DNA of 64,000 nucleotides from Streptomyces zhaozhouensis (GTDB lineage: Bacteria; Actinomycetota; Actinomycetes; Streptomycetales; Streptomycetaceae): positions 1 to 64,000 of the forward strand of contig NZ_OCNE01000019.1 of NCBI RefSeq assembly GCF_900230195.1. The letters run 5' to 3'. The notes below the pieces were generated by a model. The model saw only the letters and a program-made list of their open reading frames with translations. It was not told where the DNA came from and searched no databases. The position numbers and the translations under genes are program-made. Shown here piece by piece: positions 27,598 through 35,959 of the stretch (its first letter is position 1; every line of letters begins with the position of its first letter).

Positions 27598-28620
27598 TCA
27601 GCGCAGCAGCGCGTCGATCAGCTCGGCCAACTCCGGCATCTCGCCGGAGACCTCGTCCCTGGTCTCCGCCAACTCCTCACGCGGCAGCTCGTTCAGCAGC
27701 TCCTCGGGAAGCTCGTCCCGCAGCTCCTCCGGGTCGAACTCCGGCATGTCGCCGGGCGCCGCGCCGGGCAGCAGCTCCTCCAGCAGCCCGCCGAACGGCT
27801 CGTTCGGGTCGGCCTCCAGCACCTCGGCGCCGTCCGGCGGCGAGAACTCGAAGGCACCGCCCGCCGGAGCCGCGAAGTCGACCTGGGAGAACGCGACATC
27901 GACGGTCTGCCCGCCGGTCGACTCGGCGCGCGCCGCGAGCGGCACCCCGGTCTCCGCGTCCACCGAGATCCGCGCCGAGGCCAGCGGGAGGCTCTCGTCC
28001 CTCGGGTCGATCGACAGCTGGTACACGTCACGGCCGGCGACCCTGCCGGTGCCGTCCATCGCGATCTCCGCGTCCCTGTCCGCCTCGGTCAGCAGCCGCT
28101 CGGCCGCCTCCTGCGGGGTGAGATCGCCCATCCACGCCTCGGTCTCGCCCTCGTCGGGGGCCTGCCCGCCGACCTCGGCGAGGTCGGCGCGGAACACCAC
28201 GTTCTCCGTGCTGTCGTACGCCCAGAGCTGGTCGCCGTTGTGGATCACCGCGAACTCGTCGGAGCCGTCCACCAGGGCCAGCCGCTGCCGGTCGGGGCCG
28301 TCCATCGCGACCCGCAGGGTGCTCTCGCCCGCGGCCAGCGAGGCCAGCCGGCCGGCCGGGCCGTCCAGGCTGCCCAGCACGCCCTCGGCGAGCCCGCCCA
28401 TGTCCGGGACGCCCAGGTCGCTCTCCACCCGCACCGTGCCGGAGAGCTGCGCCGTGTCGGACTCGGCGACCAGCACCACCAGCTCCTCGGCGGTCATCTC
28501 CGGCAGATCCGGGCTGCCGTCGCTGGCGAGCGCGGGCCAGACGCCCACGCCGATCGCCGCGACCCCGGCCAGGACGGCGACGGGAAGCCCCGCCTTCCTG
28601 ATGTTCTCCTGCATGGCCAT
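27598..28620 (-). CDS. LolA-like/DUF2092 exported protein
   Basis: A 340-residue protein with an N-terminal hydrophobic segment (KAGLPVAVLAGVAAIGVGVW PALA region, about 7-28) that acts as signal or anchor. The body resembles actinobacterial LolA-superfamily/DUF2092 proteins: LSGTVRVESDLGVPDM, LRVAMDGPDRQRLALVDGSD, NGDQLWAYDSTENVVFR, GRDVYQLSIDP and SVDAETGVPLAARAES. Such proteins form a half-barrel that could bind lipids, but no ligand is known. The C-terminal 60 residues are strongly acidic and helical, with repeats of E-ELxxELPxE. ATG at 28620 follows GGAGGGG at six bases. Confidence 0.8.
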   Translation of the reverse strand: MAMQENIRKAGLPVAVLAGVAAIGVGVWPALASDGSPDLPEMTAEELVVLVAESDTAQLSGTVRVESDLGVPDMGGLAEGVLGSLDGPAGRLASLAAGESTLRVAMDGPDRQRLALVDGSDEFAVIHNGDQLWAYDSTENVVFRADLAEVGGQAPDEGETEAWMGDLTPQEAAERLLTEADRDAEIAMDGTGRVAGRDVYQLSIDPRDESLPLASARISVDAETGVPLAARAESTGGQTVDVAFSQVDFAAPAGGAFEFSPPDGAEVLEADPNEPFGGLLEELLPGAAPGDMPEFDPEELRDELPEELLNELPREELAETRDEVSGEMPELAELIDALLR

Positions 28621-28882
28621 CGGATGCCCCTCCACTCGCCCTTCCTGGCTGTCTCCATTGCAACAGCTCGGCGGCGCCGGGGCATCCGCCCGTGGGCGGC
28701 ATCCCGTGTACGACCAGAGGACGACCGAACCGGCCTGCGGTCCGCCCCTTCCCTAGGGGAAGAACGACCGGATCTCAGGGGTCGGTCTCAGGGGTCGGGC
28801 TCGGTGCCGGCCTCAGACGCCGGTCTCGGGGCGGGTTTCCCGGCCGGCCGCGCCGGAAAGGGCGGCGGCTACCCCGCGTGCG

Positions 28883-29893
28883 TCAACGCGTACGGTCGGA
28901 GACCGAGACGCACAGGTCGAGCAGCGCGGCCTTGGCCGGCACCTCGGGCAGCGGCTCCAGCGCCCGCCCCGCGCGGTCGGCGAAGTCCCGGGCGTCCGCC
29001 CTCGCCAGGTCGAGCGCCCGGTGACCGCGCAGCCCGGCCAGCGCCTCCGCCAGCCGCCCGTCGTCCGTCAGGTCCCCCTCCAGCAGCGCGACCAGCTCGC
29101 GGTCGGCCGCCGCCCCGTCCCGTTCGGCCAGCTCCCGCAGGCGCAGCACCGGCAGCGTCGCCACGCCCTCCCGCAGGTCCGTCCCCGGGGTCTTGCCCGA
29201 CTCCGTACCGTCACTGGCGATGTCCAGCACGTCGTCGGCCAGCTGGAACGCGACCCCGATCAGCTCCCCGTACCGCGCCAGCACCTCGATCGTCGCCTCG
29301 GGCGCGCCCGCCATCAGCGCCCCCATGCGCCCGGCGACCGCGATCAACGAACCGGTCTTGCCCGCCACCACCTCCAGGTGGTGGGCGATCGGGTCCTCCC
29401 CCGCGCGCGGCCCCTGGGTCTCCTGGATCTGCCCGGTGACCAGCCGCTCGAACGCCTCGGCCTGCACCCGCACCGCGGGCGCGCCCAGTTCGGCGACTAT
29501 CGTCGAGGCGCGGGAGAAGAGGAAGTCACCGGTGAGCACCGCCACCGAGTTGTCCCAGCGGGCGTTGACGCTCGGCACCCCACGCCTGACCTCGGCCTCG
29601 TCCATGATGTCGTCGTGGTAGAGCGTGGCCAGATGGGTCAACTCCACCACCACGGCCGAGGGCACGACGCCGGGGGCGTGGGCGTCCCCGAACCGCGCGG
29701 CCAACAGCAGCAACAGCGGCCGGAACCGCTTCCCCCCGGCCCGAACGAGGTGCTGGGCGGCTTCCGTTATCAAGGGGACGTCGCTCTTGGTCGCTTCGAC
29801 CAGCCCCGCCTCCACGGCGGAAAGCCCCGCCTGGACCTCGGCCTCCAGAGCCGGGTCCCGCACGCTCACCCCGAAGGGCCCCATGACGGTCAC
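28883..29893 (-). CDS. trans-polyprenyl diphosphate synthase
   Basis: A 336-residue enzyme that condenses isopentenyl diphosphate units onto an allylic primer. Both aspartate-rich motifs are intact, the first in ATLYHDDIMDEAEVRRG and the second in AFQLADDVLDIASDG, with the GGKRFRPLLLLL and GKTGSLIA motifs. In actinobacteria the long-chain form supplies the menaquinone side chain, which suits the nearby nuo, menG and menJ genes; product length cannot be read from sequence by eye. GTG at 29893 has GGGGAG seven bases upstream; ATG at 29884 is possible. It is divergent from fumarylacetoacetase. Confidence 0.92.
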   Translation of the reverse strand: MTVMGPFGVSVRDPALEAEVQAGLSAVEAGLVEATKSDVPLITEAAQHLVRAGGKRFRPLLLLLAARFGDAHAPGVVPSAVVVELTHLATLYHDDIMDEAEVRRGVPSVNARWDNSVAVLTGDFLFSRASTIVAELGAPAVRVQAEAFERLVTGQIQETQGPRAGEDPIAHHLEVVAGKTGSLIAVAGRMGALMAGAPEATIEVLARYGELIGVAFQLADDVLDIASDGTESGKTPGTDLREGVATLPVLRLRELAERDGAAADRELVALLEGDLTDDGRLAEALAGLRGHRALDLARADARDFADRAGRALEPLPEVPAKAALLDLCVSVSDRTR

Positions 29894-29996
29894 GAGCGCT
29901 CTCCCCTGATCTTTCGATGGGTTGTTCCAGGCAGCGTATCCGGTCGCAAGTCGATCACTTCCAGGACGTACCGCTGGTGCGCGCCGGCGACACCCC

Positions 29997-30002
29997 TAAA
30001 AT
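29997..30002 (+). promoter_or_regulatory. possible -10 box of a leaderless promoter
   Basis: TAAAAT ends six bases before the fumarylacetoacetase ATG, which has no ribosome binding site, so the message may start at the ATG itself. No convincing -35 is visible. Confidence 0.35.
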
Positions 30003-30008
30003 GAGGCC

Positions 30009-31223
30009 ATGTCGTCCGACCCGGTGTTGTTTGGTATCGACAACCTTCCCTACGGCGTTTTCAGCCCCCGCGACGAGCCCGGATCCCGGCGGATCGGGGT
30101 GCGCCTCGGCGACCGGGTGCTGGACGCCGGGGCCGCCGCGCGCGCCCTCGGCTCGGCGCATGTCGCGCTGTGGACGGCGACCTCCCTCGACCCGCTGCTG
30201 GCCGCCGGCCGGCCGGTCTGGGCGGCGGTGCGCGCCGAGGCGCGGTCCTGGCTCGGCGACGAGGCGCACCGGGCGGCCGTGGCGCCGCTGCTCCACCCGT
30301 TGGACGAGGTGACGCCCCATCTGCCGTTCACCGTCGCCGACTACGTCGACTTCTACTCCAGCGAGCACCACGCGCGGAACGTCGGCGAGATCTTCCGCCC
30401 AGGCGGCGACGCGCTGACGCCCAACTGGAAGCACATGCCGATCGGTTACCACGGCCGGGCCGGCTCGGTGCGGGTCTCCGGCGCGCCCGTGGTGCGCCCG
30501 CTGGGGCAGCGCCGGCCGGCGGAGGGCGCGGCGACGCCAGCCTTCGGGCCCTCGGTGCGGCTGGACATCGAGGCCGAGGTCGGCTTCGTGGTGGGCACGC
30601 CGTCGACGCCCGGCCGGCCGGTGCCGCTGACCGCGCTGCGCGAGCACGTCTTCGGGGTCTGCCTGCTCAACGACTGGTCGGCCCGCGACATCCAGGCGTG
30701 GGAGTACGTGCCGCTCGGCCCGTTCCTCGGGAAGTCGTTCGCGACCTCCGTCTCCGCCTGGATCACGCCACTTGACGCCCTGGACGCGGCCTGGACCGCA
30801 CCGCCGGCGCGCGACGTGCCGCCGCTGCCGTACCTCGACGACGCGGCCGGGGCGCCGGGCGGGCTCGACCTGCGGCTGACCGTGCTGCTCAACGGCGAGC
30901 CGGTGGCCCGCCCGCCGTTCGCCACCATGTACTGGACGCCCGCGCAGCAGTTGGCGCACCTGACGGTCAACGGCGCGCACCTGAGGACCGGGGACCTCTT
31001 CGCCTCGGGGACCGTCTCGGGCCCGGAGGAGGGCGAGCGCGGCAGCCTGCTCGAACTGACATGGAACGGCGAGCGTCCGCTGCGTCTGGCGGACGGGGAG
31101 CGCGCGTTCCTCGCCGACGGGGACCGGGTCACGCTCACCGCCTGGGCGCCGGGGCCGGACGGCGGGCGGGTCGGGCTCGGCGAGGTGAGCGGCACGGTGC
31201 AGCCGGCCCCCGAGGGGGCCTGA
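30009..31223 (+). CDS. fahA: fumarylacetoacetase (tyrosine/homogentisate degradation)
   Basis: A 404-residue cytoplasmic enzyme that splits fumarylacetoacetate to fumarate and acetoacetate. The N-terminal SH3-like domain is FGIDNLPYGVFSPRDEPG...RIGVRLGDRVLDAG. The catalytic domain has DYVDFYSSEHHARNVG (catalytic His and the acidic metal ligand), WKHMPIGYHGRAGSV, DIEAEVGFVVGTPS and LLNDWSARDIQAWEYVPLGP. Length and order match the family. Other genes of the pathway (hppD, hmgA) are not in the window. The start is at ATG 30009, possibly leaderless. Confidence 0.95.
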   Translation: MSSDPVLFGIDNLPYGVFSPRDEPGSRRIGVRLGDRVLDAGAAARALGSAHVALWTATSLDPLLAAGRPVWAAVRAEARSWLGDEAHRAAVAPLLHPLDEVTPHLPFTVADYVDFYSSEHHARNVGEIFRPGGDALTPNWKHMPIGYHGRAGSVRVSGAPVVRPLGQRRPAEGAATPAFGPSVRLDIEAEVGFVVGTPSTPGRPVPLTALREHVFGVCLLNDWSARDIQAWEYVPLGPFLGKSFATSVSAWITPLDALDAAWTAPPARDVPPLPYLDDAAGAPGGLDLRLTVLLNGEPVARPPFATMYWTPAQQLAHLTVNGAHLRTGDLFASGTVSGPEEGERGSLLELTWNGERPLRLADGERAFLADGDRVTLTAWAPGPDGGRVGLGEVSGTVQPAPEGA

Positions 31224-31442
31224 GCCGTCAGAACGAGCGGCGGCGCACGGAAGAGTCGCGTCGGCACGCTTTCCGACCGTTTCAAGAGCTTTTCACGGAG
31301 CGGGCGCGGCCGGTTTGTGCGCGATCCGTGCACAAGATTGCAGCAACGCGCCGCCCGTGAAATAGGACCGTAACAGCGGTCAATTCCCCTCTTAAGGAGC
31401 GCTAGGGTTCCCGGGAACACGCTCGACTTCGAGGGGAAACAC

Positions 31443-32036
31443 ATGCGTAGGTCCATACGTCTCGCCATCCCGGCGGCCGCGGCCGCGGCCATGCTGGCGC
31501 TGAGCGCCTGTGGTGGCGACGACGACGAGGACGGCGGGGACACCGGCGGCTCCCTGGGCGCCGGGGAGCAGGAGGAGGGCGCCAACGCCGAGGAGGAGTC
31601 CGGCGGCGAGGGCAGCGACTCCGGCGGCGACGGCGGCGGCGAGGCGCCGACGGCCGAGCAGTTGGAGGGCGCCTGGGCCACCGGGCTCGGCGACGACGAG
31701 TCGGTCCTGACCTTCAGCTCCAGCACCGTCACCTTCGCGGAGTCCACCGACATGTCGACGGGCGGCGCCGCCTGCTTCGGCACCCTCTCCGGGGACTCGA
31801 TCTCGCTGGAGTGCGACAGCGGCACCGACTGGAGCGAGGCCACCCTGGCGCTCAACGGCGAGGAGCTGAACGTCAGCTGGGCCTCGGGTACCACCCAGAC
31901 CTACCAGTCCCTCAGCAGTATGCCGGGGATGGAGGACATGCCGAACCTGGAGGACATGCCCGGCATGGAGGACCTGGAAGGGGACCTCGCCGAGCTGGAG
32001 GACATGCAGCAGGAGCTGGAGGACCTCGGCTACTGA
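31443..32036 (+). CDS. acidic lipoprotein, unknown function
   Basis: A 197-residue putative lipoprotein. The signal peptide MRRSIRLAIPAAAAAAMLAL ends in the lipobox LSAC, so Cys 23 would be lipidated. It is followed by an acidic Gly/Glu/Asp linker (about 25-75), a compact domain (EQLEGAWATGLGDDESVLTF, then FGTLSGDSISLECDSGTDW) with two Cys that could pair, and a C-terminal Met/Glu-rich repeat (MPGMEDMPNLEDMPGMED) running into a helical tail. The domain recalls lipocalin-like strands but no family is recognised. It is monocistronic between fahA and the repeat array. Confidence 0.8.
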   Translation: MRRSIRLAIPAAAAAAMLALSACGGDDDEDGGDTGGSLGAGEQEEGANAEEESGGEGSDSGGDGGGEAPTAEQLEGAWATGLGDDESVLTFSSSTVTFAESTDMSTGGAACFGTLSGDSISLECDSGTDWSEATLALNGEELNVSWASGTTQTYQSLSSMPGMEDMPNLEDMPGMEDLEGDLAELEDMQQELEDLGY

Positions 32037-32227
32037 GCCGGGGCCTCCCGCGTCGCGCGCGTCGCGCGTGACGCGTGTCCCGCGCGTTCGCCGAGGCCGG
32101 ACCGCCGCGACGCGGCCCCGGAGGCAGCCTCGGCACCACCGCGACGCCCCCGCGCCCGACCCGCACGGAGCACCTCCGTGCCGGCGGTCGCGGGGGCGTC
32201 CGCGCGAACGCTCCGCGGCGGAGCGGG

Positions 32228-32668
32228 AACGACAACCGTCCCACCAGACCAGGCCAGTAGTCGGGCGCGCCACGGTGGGGGGTTACTCGCGCAGTTCCCC
32301 GCGCCCCTCCCACGCCCGTGGGCGGTTCGGGCGCGCGGCACCACCCCGCAGCGAAGCGGAAACGACAACCGTCCCACCAGACCAGGCCAGTAGTCGCCCG
32401 CGCCGCGGCGGGGGGTTACTCGCGCAGTTCCCCGCGCCCCTCCCACGCCCGTGGGCGGTTCAGGCGCACGGCACCACCCCGCAACGAAGCGGAAACGACA
32501 ACCGTCCCACCAGACCAGGCCAGTAGTCGCCCGCGCCACGGCGGGGGGTTACTCGCGCAGCCCCCCGCGCCCCTCCGGGCCGGTGGGCGGTTCGGGGGCG
32601 CGGGGAACTGCGCGGTGCATCCGTGGCGAGCCGCGGACGACGACCGTCTCAGCCAGCCAGGTGGGTAG
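32228..32668. repeat. 133-bp tandem repeat array after nuoN
   Basis: Units begin with AACGACAACCGTCCCACCAG at 32228, 32361 and 32494 (spacing 133 bp), with a fourth diverged, partial unit near 32636. Each contains the core GCGCAGTTCCCCGCGCCCCT or a variant; a copy in the opposite orientation lies at about 32594-32616. The stretch 32037-32710 holds no supported gene. Inverted cores here may help terminate the nuo transcript. Confidence 0.9.
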
Positions 32669-32710
32669 TCGCCGCCCCCGAACCACGCGGCAGCGAGCAG
32701 CGAGCAGCGC

Positions 32711-34312
32711 TCAGTGCACGAACACCCCGGCCTGACCCGCCAGGTCGAGGAAGAACTGCGGCGCCACGCCCAGCACGATCGTGACCACCGCGGCCAGCCC
32801 GACCACCGTGCTGGTCAACGGGCTGGGGATCACCACCGACGGACCGTCGGCCTTCGGCTCGCTGAAGAACATCAGCACGATCACCCGGATGTAGAAGAAC
32901 GCGGCGATCGCCGACGCCAGCACGCCGACCACCACCAGGCCCATCGCACCCGAGTCGGCCGCCGCCCGGAAGACCGCGAACTTGCCGGCGAAGCCGGACG
33001 TCAGCGGAATGCCGGCGAAGGCCAGCAGGAAGAGCGCGAACACGGACGCCAGCAGCGGCGAACGCCGGCCGAGCCCCGCCCACTTGGAGAGGTGGGTGGC
33101 CTCGCCGCCGGAGTCCCGCACCAGCGTGACCACGGCGAACGCGCCCAGCGTGACGAACGAGTAGGCCCCCAGGTAGAAGAGGACCGAGGAGACACCGTCC
33201 TCCGTCACCGCCACCACACCGGCCAGGATGAAGCCGGCGTGCGCGATGGAGGAGTAGGCCAGCAGCCGCTTCACGTCGGTCTGGGTGATGGCGACGACCG
33301 CGCCGCCCACCATGGAGGCGATGGTCACGCCCCACAGCACCGGCTCCCAGTCCCACCGCAGGCCCGGCAGCACCACGTACAGCAGCCGCAGCAGCGCGCC
33401 GAACGCGGCGACCTTGGTGGCCGCCGCCATGAAACCGGTGACCGGGGTCGGGGCGCCCTGGTAGACGTCGGGCGTCCACATGTGGAACGGCACGGCGCCG
33501 ACCTTGAAGAGCAGCCCCATGACCAGCATGGCGCCACCGATCAGCAGCAGCGCGTCGTTGCCCATGGTGCCGGCGAGGCCCGGCTCGATGGCGCCAGGCT
33601 CGCCGCTGACCACGTCGGCGATGCCGGCGTAGGAGACGGTGCCCGCGTAGCCGTAGAGCAGCGCCACGCCGAAGAGCAGGAACGCCGAGGCGAACGCGCC
33701 CAGCAGGAAGTACTTGACGGCCGCCTCCTGGGAGAGCAGCCGCCGCCTGCGGGCCAGCGCGCACAGCAGGTACAGCGGGAGCGACAGCACCTCAAGGGCG
33801 ATGAAGAGCACCAGCAGGTCGTTGGCCGCGGGGAAGAGCAGCATCCCGCCGACCGCGAAGAGCAGCAGCGGGAAGATCTCCGTCGTCGTCCAGCCCGCCT
33901 TCTCCGCCTCGCGCTCCGCCGGGCCGCCCGGCACGGCGGCCGGGGCCGCCGCGAACGAGTCGACCGAGGCGCCGTGCAGCGCCGGCTCCAACCGCCGTTC
34001 GGCGAAGAGGAGAACGGAGACGAGCCCCACCAGGCAGAGCACGCCCTGGAGGAAGAGCGCCGGTCCGTCGACCGCCAACGCCCCCATGCCGGCGACCTGC
34101 GCGTCGTCGGTGCCGTGCCCGGAGGCGGCCAGCCCGACCACGGCGGCGAACGCGCCCGCCAGGGCCAGCGTGGAGACGGCCACTTCGGCGTAGTACCGCT
34201 GCTTGCGCGGCAGGAACGCCTCGATCAGCACGCCAAGGATGGCGGCGCCGAACACGATCAGGCTCGGCGAGAGCGCGACCCATTCGATGTCCGGGGCCTG
34301 CAAGTCATTCAC
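32711..34312 (-). CDS. nuoN: NADH-quinone oxidoreductase subunit N
   Basis: A 533-residue antiporter-like proton-pumping subunit and last gene of the complete nuo operon. Segments LFIALEVLSLPLYLLCALAR, FKVGAVPFHMWTPDVYQGAP, VKRLLAYSSIAHAGFILAGV and LYSFVTLGAFAVVTLV-type blocks are standard. An actinobacterial insert (about 105-140, with FAAAPAAVPGGPAEREAEKA) separates early helices. GTG at 34312 overlaps the nuoM stop (GTGA). Confidence 0.95.
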   Translation of the reverse strand: MNDLQAPDIEWVALSPSLIVFGAAILGVLIEAFLPRKQRYYAEVAVSTLALAGAFAAVVGLAASGHGTDDAQVAGMGALAVDGPALFLQGVLCLVGLVSVLLFAERRLEPALHGASVDSFAAAPAAVPGGPAEREAEKAGWTTTEIFPLLLFAVGGMLLFPAANDLLVLFIALEVLSLPLYLLCALARRRRLLSQEAAVKYFLLGAFASAFLLFGVALLYGYAGTVSYAGIADVVSGEPGAIEPGLAGTMGNDALLLIGGAMLVMGLLFKVGAVPFHMWTPDVYQGAPTPVTGFMAAATKVAAFGALLRLLYVVLPGLRWDWEPVLWGVTIASMVGGAVVAITQTDVKRLLAYSSIAHAGFILAGVVAVTEDGVSSVLFYLGAYSFVTLGAFAVVTLVRDSGGEATHLSKWAGLGRRSPLLASVFALFLLAFAGIPLTSGFAGKFAVFRAAADSGAMGLVVVGVLASAIAAFFYIRVIVLMFFSEPKADGPSVVIPSPLTSTVVGLAAVVTIVLGVAPQFFLDLAGQAGVFVH

Positions 34313-35958
34313 GGTGCGGCCTCCACTGCGGGCGTCTCAGGTTCTGGGTCCGTCTTCTGCACGTCGGAGAGCGTGTGCTCGACGGCCGGGTCGACGATGT
34401 CGGTGAGCGGCTTCGGGTAGACGCCCAGGAAGATCAGCAGCGCGATCAGCGGGACGACCACCGTCAGCTCCCTGACCTTCAGGTCGGGCAGCTTCTCCAG
34501 GCCCGGCTTGAGCGGCCCGGTCATGGTGCGCTGGTAGAGGATCAGCACGTAGAGCGCGGCCAGCACGATGCCGGCGCAGGCCACGATCCCGGCCGCCTTG
34601 TAGCGGCTGAACGTGCCGACCAGCACCAGGAACTCGCTCACGAACGGGCCGAGCCCCGGCAGCGACAGGGTGGCGAGGCCACCGATCAGGAAGGTGCCGG
34701 CCAGCACCGGGGCCGTCTTCTGCACCCCGCCGTAGTCGCTGATCAGACGCGAGCCGCGGCGGGCGATCAGGAACCCGGCGACCAGCATCAGCGCGGCCGT
34801 GGCCACGCCGTGGTTGATCATGTAGAGCGTCGCGCCGCCCTGGCCCTGGCTGGTCATCGCGAAGATGCCCAGCACGATGAAGCCGAAGTGGCTGATGGAC
34901 GCGTAGGCGATCAGCCGCTTCATGTCCCGCTGGCCCAGCGCCAGCAGCGCCCCGTAGATGATGCTGACCAGCGCCAGGGTGATCACCACGGGGGTGGCCC
35001 AGTCGCTGGCCTCGGGGAAGAGACCCAGGCAGAAGCGGAGCATGGCGAAGGTGCCGACCTTGTCGACCACCGCGGTGATCAGCACGGCGACCGGCGCCGT
35101 GGACTCGCCCATCGCGTTGGGCAGCCAGGTGTGCAGCGGCCACAGCGGCGCCTTGATGGCGAACGCGACGAAGAAGCCAAGGAACAGCCAGCGCTCGGTG
35201 CCGGTCCCGAAGTCCAGCTCGCCGGCGGCCCGCGCGTCCAGGATGGCCTGCAACGAGAAGGTGCCCTCGGGCAGTTGGTCGGCCGTGGCGACATAGAGGC
35301 CGATCACGGCGGCCAGCATGACCAGGCCGCCCACCAGGTTGTACAGCAGGAACTTGACGGCCGCGTAGGAACGCTGCCTGGCCTGCCCCTCCTCGCTGTC
35401 CTGCTCCCCCGCGCGGTCCCCGAAGCCCCCGATGAGGAAGTACATCGGGATCAGCATCGCTTCGAAGAAGATGTAGAAGAGGAAGATGTCGGTCGCGGCG
35501 AACGACAGGATCACCATCGCCTCGACCATCAGGATCAGCGCGAAGAAGCCCTGGGTCGGCCGCCACCGCCGGGTCGCCGGCGCCTCGTCGTCCTTGGGCC
35601 CCTCCTGCCCGTTGGCGGGCGAGGAGGGAGGGTCGGCGTCGTTCCAGCCGGCGCCGATCAGGAACGGGATCAGCAGCGCGGTCAGCGCGATCATCGCCAC
35701 GCCGATGCCGTCGACGCCCAGCTCGTAGCGGACCCCGAAGTCCGCGATCCACGCCCTGGACTCCGTCAGCTGGAAGCGGTCGGCTCCCTCGCCGGTGTCG
35801 AAGCGCAGCAGCACCGCCGCGGCGAGGACGACCGTCGCCAACGAGAAGAGCAGCGCCAGCCACTTGGCCGCGGTACGTCGCGCCGCCGGCACCGCGGCCG
35901 TGACCACGGCTCCGACCGCGGGCGTCAGGGCCGTGGCCGTCAGCAGGGGAAATGACAT
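34309..35958 (-). CDS. nuoM: NADH-quinone oxidoreductase subunit M
   Basis: A 549-residue antiporter-like membrane subunit. FFEAMLIPMYFLIGGFGD, FVAFAIKAPLWPLHTWLPNA, MGESTAPVAVLITAVVDKVG and MKRLIAYASISHFGFIVLG are present. The VVDKVG form of the channel-lysine block is typical of the actinobacterial complete operon and differs from the second copy. A charged loop (PPSSPANGQEGPKDDEAPAT) lies between early helices. The ATG at 35958 lies one base after the nuoL stop. Confidence 0.95.
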   Translation of the reverse strand: MSFPLLTATALTPAVGAVVTAAVPAARRTAAKWLALLFSLATVVLAAAVLLRFDTGEGADRFQLTESRAWIADFGVRYELGVDGIGVAMIALTALLIPFLIGAGWNDADPPSSPANGQEGPKDDEAPATRRWRPTQGFFALILMVEAMVILSFAATDIFLFYIFFEAMLIPMYFLIGGFGDRAGEQDSEEGQARQRSYAAVKFLLYNLVGGLVMLAAVIGLYVATADQLPEGTFSLQAILDARAAGELDFGTGTERWLFLGFFVAFAIKAPLWPLHTWLPNAMGESTAPVAVLITAVVDKVGTFAMLRFCLGLFPEASDWATPVVITLALVSIIYGALLALGQRDMKRLIAYASISHFGFIVLGIFAMTSQGQGGATLYMINHGVATAALMLVAGFLIARRGSRLISDYGGVQKTAPVLAGTFLIGGLATLSLPGLGPFVSEFLVLVGTFSRYKAAGIVACAGIVLAALYVLILYQRTMTGPLKPGLEKLPDLKVRELTVVVPLIALLIFLGVYPKPLTDIVDPAVEHTLSDVQKTDPEPETPAVEAAP

Positions 35959-35959
35959 G

